Positions 1 to 5,110 of a DNA stretch of 5,110 bases are shown here, piece by piece. The DNA comes from an uncultured Neisseria sp. (lineage in GTDB: Bacteria > Pseudomonadota > Gammaproteobacteria > Burkholderiales > Neisseriaceae): NCBI GenBank assembly GCA_927911515.1, contig CAKMQH010000088.1:1-5110 (forward strand), given 5' to 3'. Each line of letters opens with the position of its first letter. Position 1 is the first letter of the stretch. Below the pieces are notes generated by a model that did no database searches, was not told the origin of the DNA, and was given only the letters and a program-made list of their open reading frames with translations. The position numbers and the translations under genes are program-made.

Positions 1-27
1 TGTTATGCTTTATCGGCACAGACAAAA

Positions 28-62
28 AAAGGTCGTCTGAAAAGTGGTTTTCAGAGACCTTT
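28..62 (-). terminator. Rho-independent terminator of the pilU-like gene, built from an uptake-sequence pair
   Basis: Read on the minus strand, AAAGGTC-TCTGAAAA pairs with TTTTCAGA-C-GACCTTT around a short CCAC loop. A T-run follows, seen as the A-run at 24-30 on the plus strand. One arm is a perfect uptake sequence (30-41). The other arm lacks one C, which leaves a single-base bulge in an otherwise 15-bp stem. It begins about 20 bases after the stop codon of the minus-strand ATPase gene. Inverted uptake sequences commonly serve as terminators in Neisseria. Confidence 0.85.
30..41 (+). repeat. DNA uptake sequence (AGGTCGTCTGAA), copy 1
   Basis: A perfect 12-mer of the mucosa-type neisserial uptake sequence, bound by ComP during natural transformation. 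It forms one arm of the terminator hairpin. The opposing arm at 50-60 is TTCAGAGACCT, an inverted copy that lacks one C. Confidence 0.93.
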
Positions 63-80
63 GCTCATTTCCGACAACTT

Positions 81-1208
81 TTAAATCAGTTCCAAGTCCG
101 GGCCGGCGTTTTGGGCGCGGCGGCTGCGCAGTTGGATGTCCAAACGCAGGTCGTGGGCGGAGTCGGCGTTTTTAATAGCGTCTTGGAAGCTGATGTCGCC
201 GCGTTCGTACAGCTCGTAGAGCGCTTGGTCGAAGGTTTGCATACCCATGGCGGTAGATTTTTTCATCATTTCTTTAATGCCGTGGATTTCGCCTTTTTGA
301 ATCATCTCGGAAATAATCGGCGAATTGAGCAGGATTTCCACTGCGGCTACGCGCCCCTTGCCGCCTTCACGGGGAATCAGGCGTTGTGAGATGAAGGCTT
401 GCAGGTTGAGCGACAAGTCGGTCAAAAGCTGGGTGCGGCGCTCTTCGGGGAAGAAGTTGATGATGCGGTCGAGCGCTTGGTTGGAGTTGTTGGCGTGCAG
501 CGTGGCGAGACAGAGGTGGCCCGTTTCGGCGAACGCCAAGGCGTAGTCCATGGTTTCGCGGTCGCGAATCTCGCCGATGAGGATGACGTCCGGCGCCTGA
601 CGCAGGGTGTTTTTCAGTGCGGCAAACCAGTTTTCGGTATCCACGCCGACTTCGCGCTGGGTAATGATGCTTTTTTTGTGTTGATGGACGAACTCAATCG
701 GGTCTTCGATGGTGATGATGTGGTCTTGGCAATTTTCGTTGCGGTGGTCAACCATCGCGGCGAGCGAGGTGGATTTGCCCGAGCCTGTACCGCCGACGAA
801 AATCACGAGGCCGCGTTTTTTCATCACCACGTCTTTCAAGACGGGCGGCAGATTGAGGCTGTCGAAATTCGGGATTTTGCTGGTAATGGAGCGGAACACC
901 AAAGCCGTCGCGCCGCGCTGCACCATGGCATTGACACGGAAGCGGCTGGTATCGGGCAGGCTGATGGCGAAGTTGCATTCATTGGTGGAGGAAAACTCTT
1001 CGATTTGTTTGGTGGACATAATCGAAAAAGCGATTTCCATACATTTTTCGGAGGTCAGCGGCTCGTCGGTAATCGGCGTGATTTTGCCATCCACTTTCAT
1101 AGCGGGCGGAAAATTGGTCGTAATAAAGAGGTCGGAGCCTTTGTATTTGTTCATATGGCGCAGCCAAGTGAACAATTCGTCTTTTGCGCTGGGGGGATTG
1201 GTCATCAT
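81..1208 (-). CDS. pilU: PilT/PilU-family type IV pilus retraction ATPase (PilU-like; PilT2 locus of Neisseria)
   Basis: A cytoplasmic hexameric secretion ATPase of the PilT/PilU class, which supports pilus retraction at the base of the type IV pilus machine. The 375-residue product is full length. Visible motifs are the Walker A GGTGSGKST (139-147), the Asp box ITIEDPIEF (165-173), the Walker B region VILIGEIRDRETM with Glu213 (208-220) and the His box TGHLCLATLHAN (229-240). The N-terminal GSDLFIT segment (24-30) is the PAS-like domain typical of this class. The C-terminal segment GIKEMMKKS (310-318) stands where PilT has AIRNLIRE, so the protein resembles Pseudomonas PilU more than PilT. 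In Neisseria the paralogue next to mtnN is, as I recall, named pilT2, while another pilU lies beside pilT, so the symbol is uncertain. The start is ATG 1208; a second ATG follows at once and no clear Shine-Dalgarno is visible. Transcription diverges from mtnN. Confidence 0.93.
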   Translation of the reverse strand: MMTNPPSAKDELFTWLRHMNKYKGSDLFITTNFPPAMKVDGKITPITDEPLTSEKCMEIAFSIMSTKQIEEFSSTNECNFAISLPDTSRFRVNAMVQRGATALVFRSITSKIPNFDSLNLPPVLKDVVMKKRGLVIFVGGTGSGKSTSLAAMVDHRNENCQDHIITIEDPIEFVHQHKKSIITQREVGVDTENWFAALKNTLRQAPDVILIGEIRDRETMDYALAFAETGHLCLATLHANNSNQALDRIINFFPEERRTQLLTDLSLNLQAFISQRLIPREGGKGRVAAVEILLNSPIISEMIQKGEIHGIKEMMKKSTAMGMQTFDQALYELYERGDISFQDAIKNADSAHDLRLDIQLRSRRAQNAGPDLELI

Positions 1209-1246
1209 GATATTGGATAATTTCGGTGGTTATTTTATTAAAATGG

Positions 1247-1255
1247 ATTATATCA
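1247..1255 (-). promoter_or_regulatory. Extended -10 promoter for the pilU-like gene
   Basis: The minus strand reads TGATATAAT, a consensus extended -10 element. It predicts a start near 1240 and a leader of about 30 bases before ATG 1208. The -35 position (about 1270-1275, TTTATG on the minus strand) matches TTGACA poorly, as is usual for extended -10 promoters. An AT-rich palindrome, ATTTTA-T-TAAAAT, at 1232-1244 covers the predicted transcription start. Confidence 0.5.
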
Positions 1256-1353
1256 AATAAATCATGATACATAAAAATGGCAGGATTACCGTATCGAATA
1301 ATAAGACAGGCGGGCAATATGGCGGATTCAATACGGGTATGGAATGCTGCTGC

Positions 1354-1362
1354 TGTTATAAT
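1354..1362 (+). promoter_or_regulatory. Extended -10 promoter for mtnN
   Basis: TGTTATAAT is a consensus extended -10 element 30 bases upstream of the mtnN start codon. It predicts a start near 1369 and a leader of about 24 bases that contains the ribosome binding site. The expected -35 region (about 1334-1339, CGGGTA) has no good TTGACA match. Confidence 0.5.
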
Positions 1363-1379
1363 ACCGCCCACAATTTCAT

Positions 1380-1386
1380 GGAAAGG
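1380..1386 (+). promoter_or_regulatory. Ribosome binding site of mtnN
   Basis: GGAAAGG lies six bases before ATG 1393, a well-spaced Shine-Dalgarno that fixes the mtnN start. It is the only clear one among the four genes here. Confidence 0.7.
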
Positions 1387-1392
1387 TAAAAA

Positions 1393-2094
1393 ATGTCTGT
1401 ACAAACAGTAGCGGTCATCGGCGCGATGGAACAGGAAATCGAGCTTTTGCGCGATGCAATGGATAATGTCAAAAGCGTGTCTTTCGGTAAGTTTACCGCC
1501 TACGAAGGCGAGATGTCGGGCAAACGCATGGTGTTGGTATTGAGTGGCATCGGCAAGGTCAACGCTGCGGTTTCAACGGCTTGGGTTATCCATCAATTCG
1601 CGCCTGACTGCGTCATCAATACCGGCAGCGCGGGTGGCTTGGGCAAAGGTTTGAAAGTCGGCGACGTAGTGGTCGGCACGGAAATCGCGCACCACGATGT
1701 CGATGTAACGGCATTCGGCTATGTTTGGGGACAAGTGCCGCAACTGCCTGCCGTATTCGTTTCAGACGACCTCTTGGTCGGCAAGGCAAAACAGGCGGCG
1801 GAAGTGTTTGAAGGCGCGGCGGTAGCGCAAGGCTTGATTGTCAGCGGCGACCGCTTTGTCCATAGCAGCGAAGGCGTGGCGGAAATCCGCAGCCACTTCC
1901 CCGAAGTCAAAGCGGTGGAAATGGAAGCAGCAGCGATTGCGCAAGCCTGCCACCAGTTGAACACGCCTTTCGTCGTGATCCGCGCGATGTCCGACTCGGC
2001 GGACGAAAAAGCAGACATCAGCTTTGAAGAGTTTTTGAAAACGGCGGCAGCAAGCTCGGCGAAAATGGTGGAAAAGATTGTCGCGTCGCTGTAA
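1393..2094 (+). CDS. mtnN: 5'-methylthioadenosine/S-adenosylhomocysteine nucleosidase
   Basis: A cytoplasmic nucleosidase (MTAN, Pfs) that cleaves adenine from methylthioadenosine, S-adenosylhomocysteine and 5'-deoxyadenosine. This removes inhibitory products of S-adenosylmethionine reactions and feeds methionine salvage and, where LuxS is present, autoinducer-2 formation. The 233 residues match the family's usual length (E. coli 232). Family signatures in order are IGAMEQE (9-15), SGIGKVNAA (51-59), NTGSAGG (76-82), DVTAFGY (104-110), GLIVSGD (147-153), VEMEAAAIA (175-183) and IRAMSD (196-201). Catalytic residues by alignment with E. coli Glu12, Glu174 and Asp197 are Glu15, Glu178 and Asp201. 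The start follows a good Shine-Dalgarno. The gene has its own extended -10 promoter and diverges from the pilU-like gene. An in-frame uptake sequence encodes part of VSDDL (123-127). No frame disruption is seen. Confidence 0.97.
   Translation: MSVQTVAVIGAMEQEIELLRDAMDNVKSVSFGKFTAYEGEMSGKRMVLVLSGIGKVNAAVSTAWVIHQFAPDCVINTGSAGGLGKGLKVGDVVVGTEIAHHDVDVTAFGYVWGQVPQLPAVFVSDDLLVGKAKQAAEVFEGAAVAQGLIVSGDRFVHSSEGVAEIRSHFPEVKAVEMEAAAIAQACHQLNTPFVVIRAMSDSADEKADISFEEFLKTAAASSAKMVEKIVASL
1761..1772 (-). repeat. DNA uptake sequence inside mtnN
   Basis: A perfect TTCAGACGACCT, the reverse complement of AGGTCGTCTGAA. It lies in the mtnN reading frame and encodes the SDD part of VSDDL in a region between family motifs. 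Confidence 0.93.
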
Positions 2095-2111
2095 AACACG
2101 CATAAAATCAT

Positions 2112-2132
2112 GCGGAAACAGTAAATTTCCGC
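2112..2132. other. Small inverted repeat after mtnN
   Basis: GCGGAAA (2112-2118) and TTTCCGC (2126-2132) form a perfect 7-bp stem with the 7-base loop CAGTAAA, 17 bases after the mtnN stop codon. No T-run follows, so it is not a classic terminator. It could stabilise the mtnN transcript 3' end or be chance. A TAGAAT hexamer follows directly (2133-2138) and could be a weak -10 for lepA, but no -35 partner is seen. Confidence 0.3.
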
Positions 2133-2162
2133 TAGAATGTCAGGCTATTTCACTTTGCCTGA

Positions 2163-2174
2163 AGGTCGTCTGAA
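2163..2174 (+). repeat. DNA uptake sequence, left arm of intergenic pair
   Basis: A perfect AGGTCGTCTGAA 69 bases after the mtnN stop codon; with the copy at 2189-2200 it makes the intergenic hairpin. Confidence 0.93.
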
Positions 2175-2188
2175 CGGTCTATTTGATT

Positions 2189-2200
2189 TTCAGACGACCT
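2189..2200 (-). repeat. DNA uptake sequence, right arm of intergenic pair
   Basis: A perfect TTCAGACGACCT, inverted relative to 2163-2174, ending 35 bases before the lepA start codon. Confidence 0.93.
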
Positions 2201-2235
2201 TTTCAGAATCACTGCTTATCTTTCAAAATAACAAT

Positions 2236-4030
2236 ATGAAAAATATCCGAAATTTCTCCATCATTGCCCACATCGACCACGGCAAATCGACGCTTGCCGA
2301 CCGCTTCATCCAATACTGCGGAGGCTTGGATTTGCGCGAAATGAGTACGCAGGTGCTCGATTCCATGGACATCGAAAAAAGAGCGCGGCATTACCATTAA
2401 AGCGCAAACCGCCGCGCTCAACTACAAAGCACGCGACGGGCAGGTGTATCAGCTCAACCTGATTGACACGCCGGGACACGTCGACTTTTCTTACGAAGTT
2501 TCCCGTTCGCTGTCCGCCTGCGAAGGCGCGCTTTTGGTTGTTGACGCGTCTCAAGGCGTGGAAGCGCAAACCGTGGCGAACTGCTACACCGCGATTGATT
2601 TGGGTGTGGAAGTCGTGCCGGTTTTGAACAAAATCGACCTACCCGCCGCTGACCCCGAACGCGTGGAACAGGAAATCGAAGACATCATCGGCATCGATGC
2701 CGTCGGCGCGGTGCAATGTTCAGCCAAAAGCGGCATCGGCGTGGAAGACGTTTTGGAAGAAATCGTTGCCAAAATCCCCGCGCCGACCGGCGACGAAAAC
2801 GCGCCGCTGCAAGCCGTTATCGTCGATTCGTGGTTTGACAACTACGTCGGCGTGGTCATGCTGATTCGTGTGAAAAACGGCATCATCAAGCTGAAAGACA
2901 AAGTGCGCTTTATGAGTACCAAAGCGGAAACGCAGGTCGAGCAACTGGGCGTATTCACACCGAAATCGGTTCAAAAACAAGAACTCAAAGCCGGTGAAGT
3001 GGGCTTTTTGATTACCGGCGTGAAAGAATTGGGACAGGCGAAAGTCGGCGATACGGTTACTTTGGTTGCCAACCCCGCCTCTGAGCCGCTGCCCGGCTTC
3101 CAAGAAGTGCAAAGCCAAGTATTCGCCGGCCTCTACCCCGTGGAAAGCCACGACTACGAAGCCTTGCGCGACGCTTTGGAAAAATTACAGCTTAACGACG
3201 CTTCGTTGAAATTCGAGCCTGAAGTTTCTCAAGCATTGGGCTTCGGCTTCCGCTGCGGCTTCTTGGGTCTGTTGCACTTGGAAATCGTGCAGGAACGCTT
3301 AGAACGCGAGTTTGACATGGATTTGATTACCACCGCGCCGACGGTGGTTTACGAAGTCGTGTTGAAGAGCGGCGAAAAAATCGAAGTCGAAAACCCGTCC
3401 AAACTGCCCGAGATCGGCAGCATCGAAACCATTCTCGAGCCGATTATTACCGCGACCATCCTCGTGCCGCAGGAATACGTCGGCAACGTCATGACTTTGT
3501 GTAACCAAAAGCGCGGCGTGCAAGTCAATATGCAATACATGGGCCGTCAAGTTATGCTGACTTACGACTTGCCCATGAACGAGTCGTGATGGACTTTTTC
3601 GACAAACTCAAATCCACTTCGCGCGGCTATGCCTCGTTGGACTACCATTTCAAAGAGTTCCAACCGTCTGATTTGATTAAGCTCGACATCATGGTCAACG
3701 GCGAAAAAAGTCGATGCCCTAAGCCTGATTGTGCACCGTCAAAGCGCGGTTCACCGAGGCCGCGAGCTGGCATCGAAAATGCGCGAACTGATTCCGCGCC
3801 AAATGTTCGACATCGCCGTCCAAGCCGCCATCGGCAGCCAGATTATCGCCCGCGAAAACGTCAAAGCCCTGCGTAAAAACGTCTTGGCGAAATGTTACGG
3901 CGGCGATATTACCCGTAAGAAAAAACTTCTCGAAAAACAAAAAGCAGGCAAACGCCGCATGAAACAAGTGGGCAACGTAGAAATCCCGCAAAGCGCGTTC
4001 TTGGCGATTCTGCAAGTGAGCGACAAATAA
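2236..4030 (+). pseudogene. lepA: Elongation factor 4 (LepA) GTPase, interrupted by three single-base indels as read
   Basis: LepA (EF-4) is a ribosome-associated translational GTPase linked to back-translocation and 30S subunit biogenesis. The start is ATG 2236 ([18 protein letters not shown]). As read, translation stops at 2398-2400 after 54 residues. Removing an extra A at 2375-2380 (Lys48), adding a G after 3583 (Glu449-Val450) and removing an extra A at 3704-3709 (Lys491) gives 597 residues, the expected family length. Corrected numbering shows P-loop AHIDHGKS (11-18), switch I RGITIK (50-55), DTPGH (77-81), NKID (131-134) and SAK (162-164). The EF-G-like domains and the LepA-specific C-terminal domain follow to the stop at 4028-4030. 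Conservation continues unbroken across each break, so sequencing error is more likely than decay. No clear Shine-Dalgarno is visible. The stop overlaps the lepB start. Confidence 0.93.
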
Positions 4031-4164
4031 TGAGCACAAATTTAATCTACGGCGCGATTGCCGCCATCGTTATCGGCATTTTCCTTTATTTCAAAAGCAG
4101 CAAAGAACGCCAAGAAAACGGAGAATGGAGCTCGGCCTGCAATGGGCGTATCTTTTGTGCATGA
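4030..4164 (+). other. Displaced N-terminal reading frame of lepB
   Basis: From ATG 4030 the literal reading is 44 residues: a hydrophobic stretch (LIYGAIAAIVIGIFLYF) and a charged linker, then out-of-frame residues after the missing G. The first 35 residues are the true LepB N-terminus with its first membrane segment. It is too short for most gene callers and would be lost if the start were placed at 4125. Confidence 0.8.
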
Positions 4165-5048
4165 TCGGCGTTTTCGGCATCCTGTCTTTTTACATGAGCT
4201 TTACCGCCGTATTGCTGATATTTGTCGTATTCACCGGCATCGTTTGGGCCATTCACAAAGGTCGTCTGAAAAAAGACCCATCGCATCAGGACAGAGCCCA
4301 CTTTACCGACTACATGAGCGGCTTTTTCCCGATCATCCTCGTCGTCTTCATCCTGCGTACCTTTATCGCCGAGCCATTCCAAATCCCATCCAGCTCCATG
4401 CGTCCCGGCTTGGTTAAAGGCGACTTCATCCTCGTGAACAAATTCGCCTACGGCATCAGAACCCCGATTATCAACAACGTCCTGATTCCGACCGGACAAA
4501 TCGAGCGCGGCGACGTCGTCGTGTTCAACTACCCCGTCCAGCCTGAAATGAACTACATCAAGCGCATCGTCGGACTGCCGGGCGATACCGTCGAATACCG
4601 CGACAAAGTCCTGACCGTCAACGGACAAGCCACCCCCGACCAACCGAACGGCACCTACTCCTACCCTGACGATACCGAGCCGTCCGCCATCCACAACCCC
4701 GAACTTTTTCAGACGACCCTCAACGGCAAATCCTTCAATATCCTGAAAGAGCCGGGACAACCCTCCGTTTTCCTCCCCTCGCTCGACAACTACCGCATGA
4801 AAATCATGCCTGAAAACGGTTATTCCGTAGAACAAAGCGGTTTGGAACATTGTCAATACGCCGAAGACGGCAGCGGCTTTACCTGCAAAGTACCCGAAGG
4901 CCATTACTTCGCCATGGGCGACAACCGCGACAACAGCGCCGACTCCCGCTACTGGGGCTTTGTGGATGACAAACTTATCGTCGGAAAAGCCTTCTTCGTG
5001 TGGATGAACTTCGGCGATTACAGCCGCATCGGCAGCAGCATCCATTAA
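4030..5048 (+). CDS. lepB: Signal peptidase I (LepB), with a single-base deletion near the N-terminus as read
   Basis: The inner-membrane Ser/Lys-dyad peptidase that removes signal peptides from Sec- and Tat-exported preproteins. ATG 4030 overlaps the lepA stop (TAATG), indicating translational coupling. That frame closes at 4162-4164 because a G is missing at 4134-4135. Restoring it joins EWSS to GLQWAYL and gives 339 residues. As read, an uninterrupted frame runs from ATG 4125 (307 residues), but GGAG there sits only one base from the ATG, too close to act well. Corrected numbering gives four likely membrane segments (about 4-21, 38-56, 58-75 and 99-113), Ser123 in FQIPSSSMRPG, Lys178 in YIKRIVGLPGD and the box GDNRDNSADSRYWGFV (297-312). 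Segment four leads into the catalytic serine, as in E. coli LepB. A periplasmic Cys pair (275, 286) could form a disulfide. Confidence 0.94.
4259..4270 (+). repeat. DNA uptake sequence inside lepB
   Basis: A perfect AGGTCGTCTGAA in the lepB frame. It encodes the basic stretch KGRLK in the cytoplasmic loop between the predicted third and fourth membrane segments. Confidence 0.93.
4708..4719 (-). repeat. Near-perfect uptake sequence inside lepB
   Basis: TTCAGACGACCC matches the inverted 12-mer at 11 of 12 positions, and the 10-base core GTCGTCTGAA is intact on the minus strand. It encodes the FQTT residues in the variable insert between the Lys-dyad region and the final conserved box. Confidence 0.75.
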
Positions 5049-5076
5049 GTTGCCCGTTTCATTTCGATAAAATCAA

Positions 5077-5088
5077 AGGTCGTCTGAA
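5077..5088 (+). repeat. DNA uptake sequence, left arm of lepB terminator
   Basis: A perfect AGGTCGTCTGAA, the left arm of the hairpin downstream of lepB. Confidence 0.93.
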
Positions 5089-5096
5089 AACTGATT

Positions 5097-5108
5097 TTCA
5101 GACGACCT
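5097..5108 (-). repeat. DNA uptake sequence, right arm of lepB terminator
   Basis: A perfect TTCAGACGACCT, the right arm of the hairpin downstream of lepB. Confidence 0.93.
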
Positions 5109-5110
5109 TT

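Larger units (their letters stand above)
2162..2201 (+). terminator. Inverted uptake-sequence hairpin between mtnN and lepA
   Basis: Perfect uptake sequences in opposite orientation (2163-2174 and 2189-2200) plus one flanking A-T pair form a 13-bp stem with a 14-base loop. The sequence then runs TTTT (2200-2203) and CAG, a short T-tract, so termination of mtnN transcripts is plausible but probably leaky. No convincing separate promoter for lepA is visible in the 34 bases between hairpin and start codon, so some read-through from mtnN may feed lepA. Confidence 0.65.
5075..5110 (+). terminator. Rho-independent terminator after lepB (paired uptake sequences)
   Basis: AAAGGTCGTCTGAAAA (5075-5090) and its exact complement (5095-5110) form a perfect 16-bp stem with a CTGA loop, 26 bases after the lepB stop codon. 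It holds two perfect uptake sequences (5077-5088 plus, 5097-5108 minus). The window ends within the terminal T-run, so the tail length cannot be read. The palindrome could serve either strand, and it marks the likely end of the lepA-lepB transcript. Confidence 0.88.

Noticed and set aside
399..1220. Long plus-strand open frame (273 codons) opposite the pilU-like gene
   Set aside because: It is antisense to a gene with clear motifs, shows no recognisable domain, and arises from GC-biased codon use.
1209..1392. Correia element, small RNA or other insertion in the divergent spacer
   Set aside because: No Correia-type ends, target duplications or stable long hairpins are visible; only the two promoters and short palindromes are seen.
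2137..2235. Upstream extension of lepA to ATG 2137
   Set aside because: It would translate through the uptake-sequence hairpin; LepA proteins begin at [18 protein letters not shown], which matches ATG 2236.
2375..3709. Programmed frameshifting to express LepA
   Set aside because: Three breaks of two different directions would be needed; a -1 slip at the A runs gives the wrong frame, and the second break has no slippery site.
4125..4127. ATG 4125 as the true lepB start
   Set aside because: The GGAG is only one base from the ATG, and the upstream frame from 4030 encodes a matching N-terminal membrane segment that overlaps the lepA stop.
4086..5045. Long minus-strand open frame (319 codons) opposite lepB
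   Set aside because: It mirrors lepB, has a low-complexity composition rich in V, D and G, and has no family signature.
1..5110. A previously undescribed system
   Set aside because: All coding space is accounted for by four well-known core genes; no unexplained open frames, arrays or mobile features remain.

Overview
The window looks like chromosomal core DNA from a commensal (oral) Neisseria. The 12-base DNA uptake sequence AGGTCGTCTGAA occurs as seven perfect copies plus two near-perfect ones. This is the 'mucosa-type' uptake dialect, known from species around N. mucosa, N. sicca, N. subflava and N. flavescens; meningococci and gonococci use ATGCCGTCTGAA. The encoded proteins also read like neisserial orthologues. 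The species call is an inference from the uptake dialect.

Layout: a minus-strand gene for a PilT/PilU-family pilus retraction ATPase (81-1208) ends at an uptake-sequence hairpin (28-62). It is divergently transcribed from mtnN (1393-2094) across a 184-base spacer with one extended -10 promoter for each direction. After an uptake-sequence hairpin (2162-2201) come lepA (2236-4030, ribosomal GTPase EF-4) and lepB (4030-5048, signal peptidase I). These two overlap by one base (TAATG), so they form a translationally coupled pair. A perfect 16-bp uptake-sequence hairpin (5075-5110) closes the window as the lepB terminator.

The main oddity is a cluster of four single-base indels within about 1.8 kb. 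lepA has an extra A at 2375-2380, a missing G at 3583/3584 and an extra A at 3704-3709. lepB has a missing G at 4134-4135. Correcting them restores a 597-residue LepA and a 339-residue LepB with all motifs in frame, whereas pilU and mtnN next door are intact. Sequencing or assembly error in short homopolymers is the simplest reading, because LepB is essential and the codons between the indels look fully conserved. True pseudogenization cannot be excluded from sequence alone.

The genes are housekeeping or core functions: pilus retraction, recycling of S-adenosylmethionine by-products, translation quality or ribosome assembly, and protein export. I found no mobile element, RNA gene, CRISPR array, defence system or other undescribed system.
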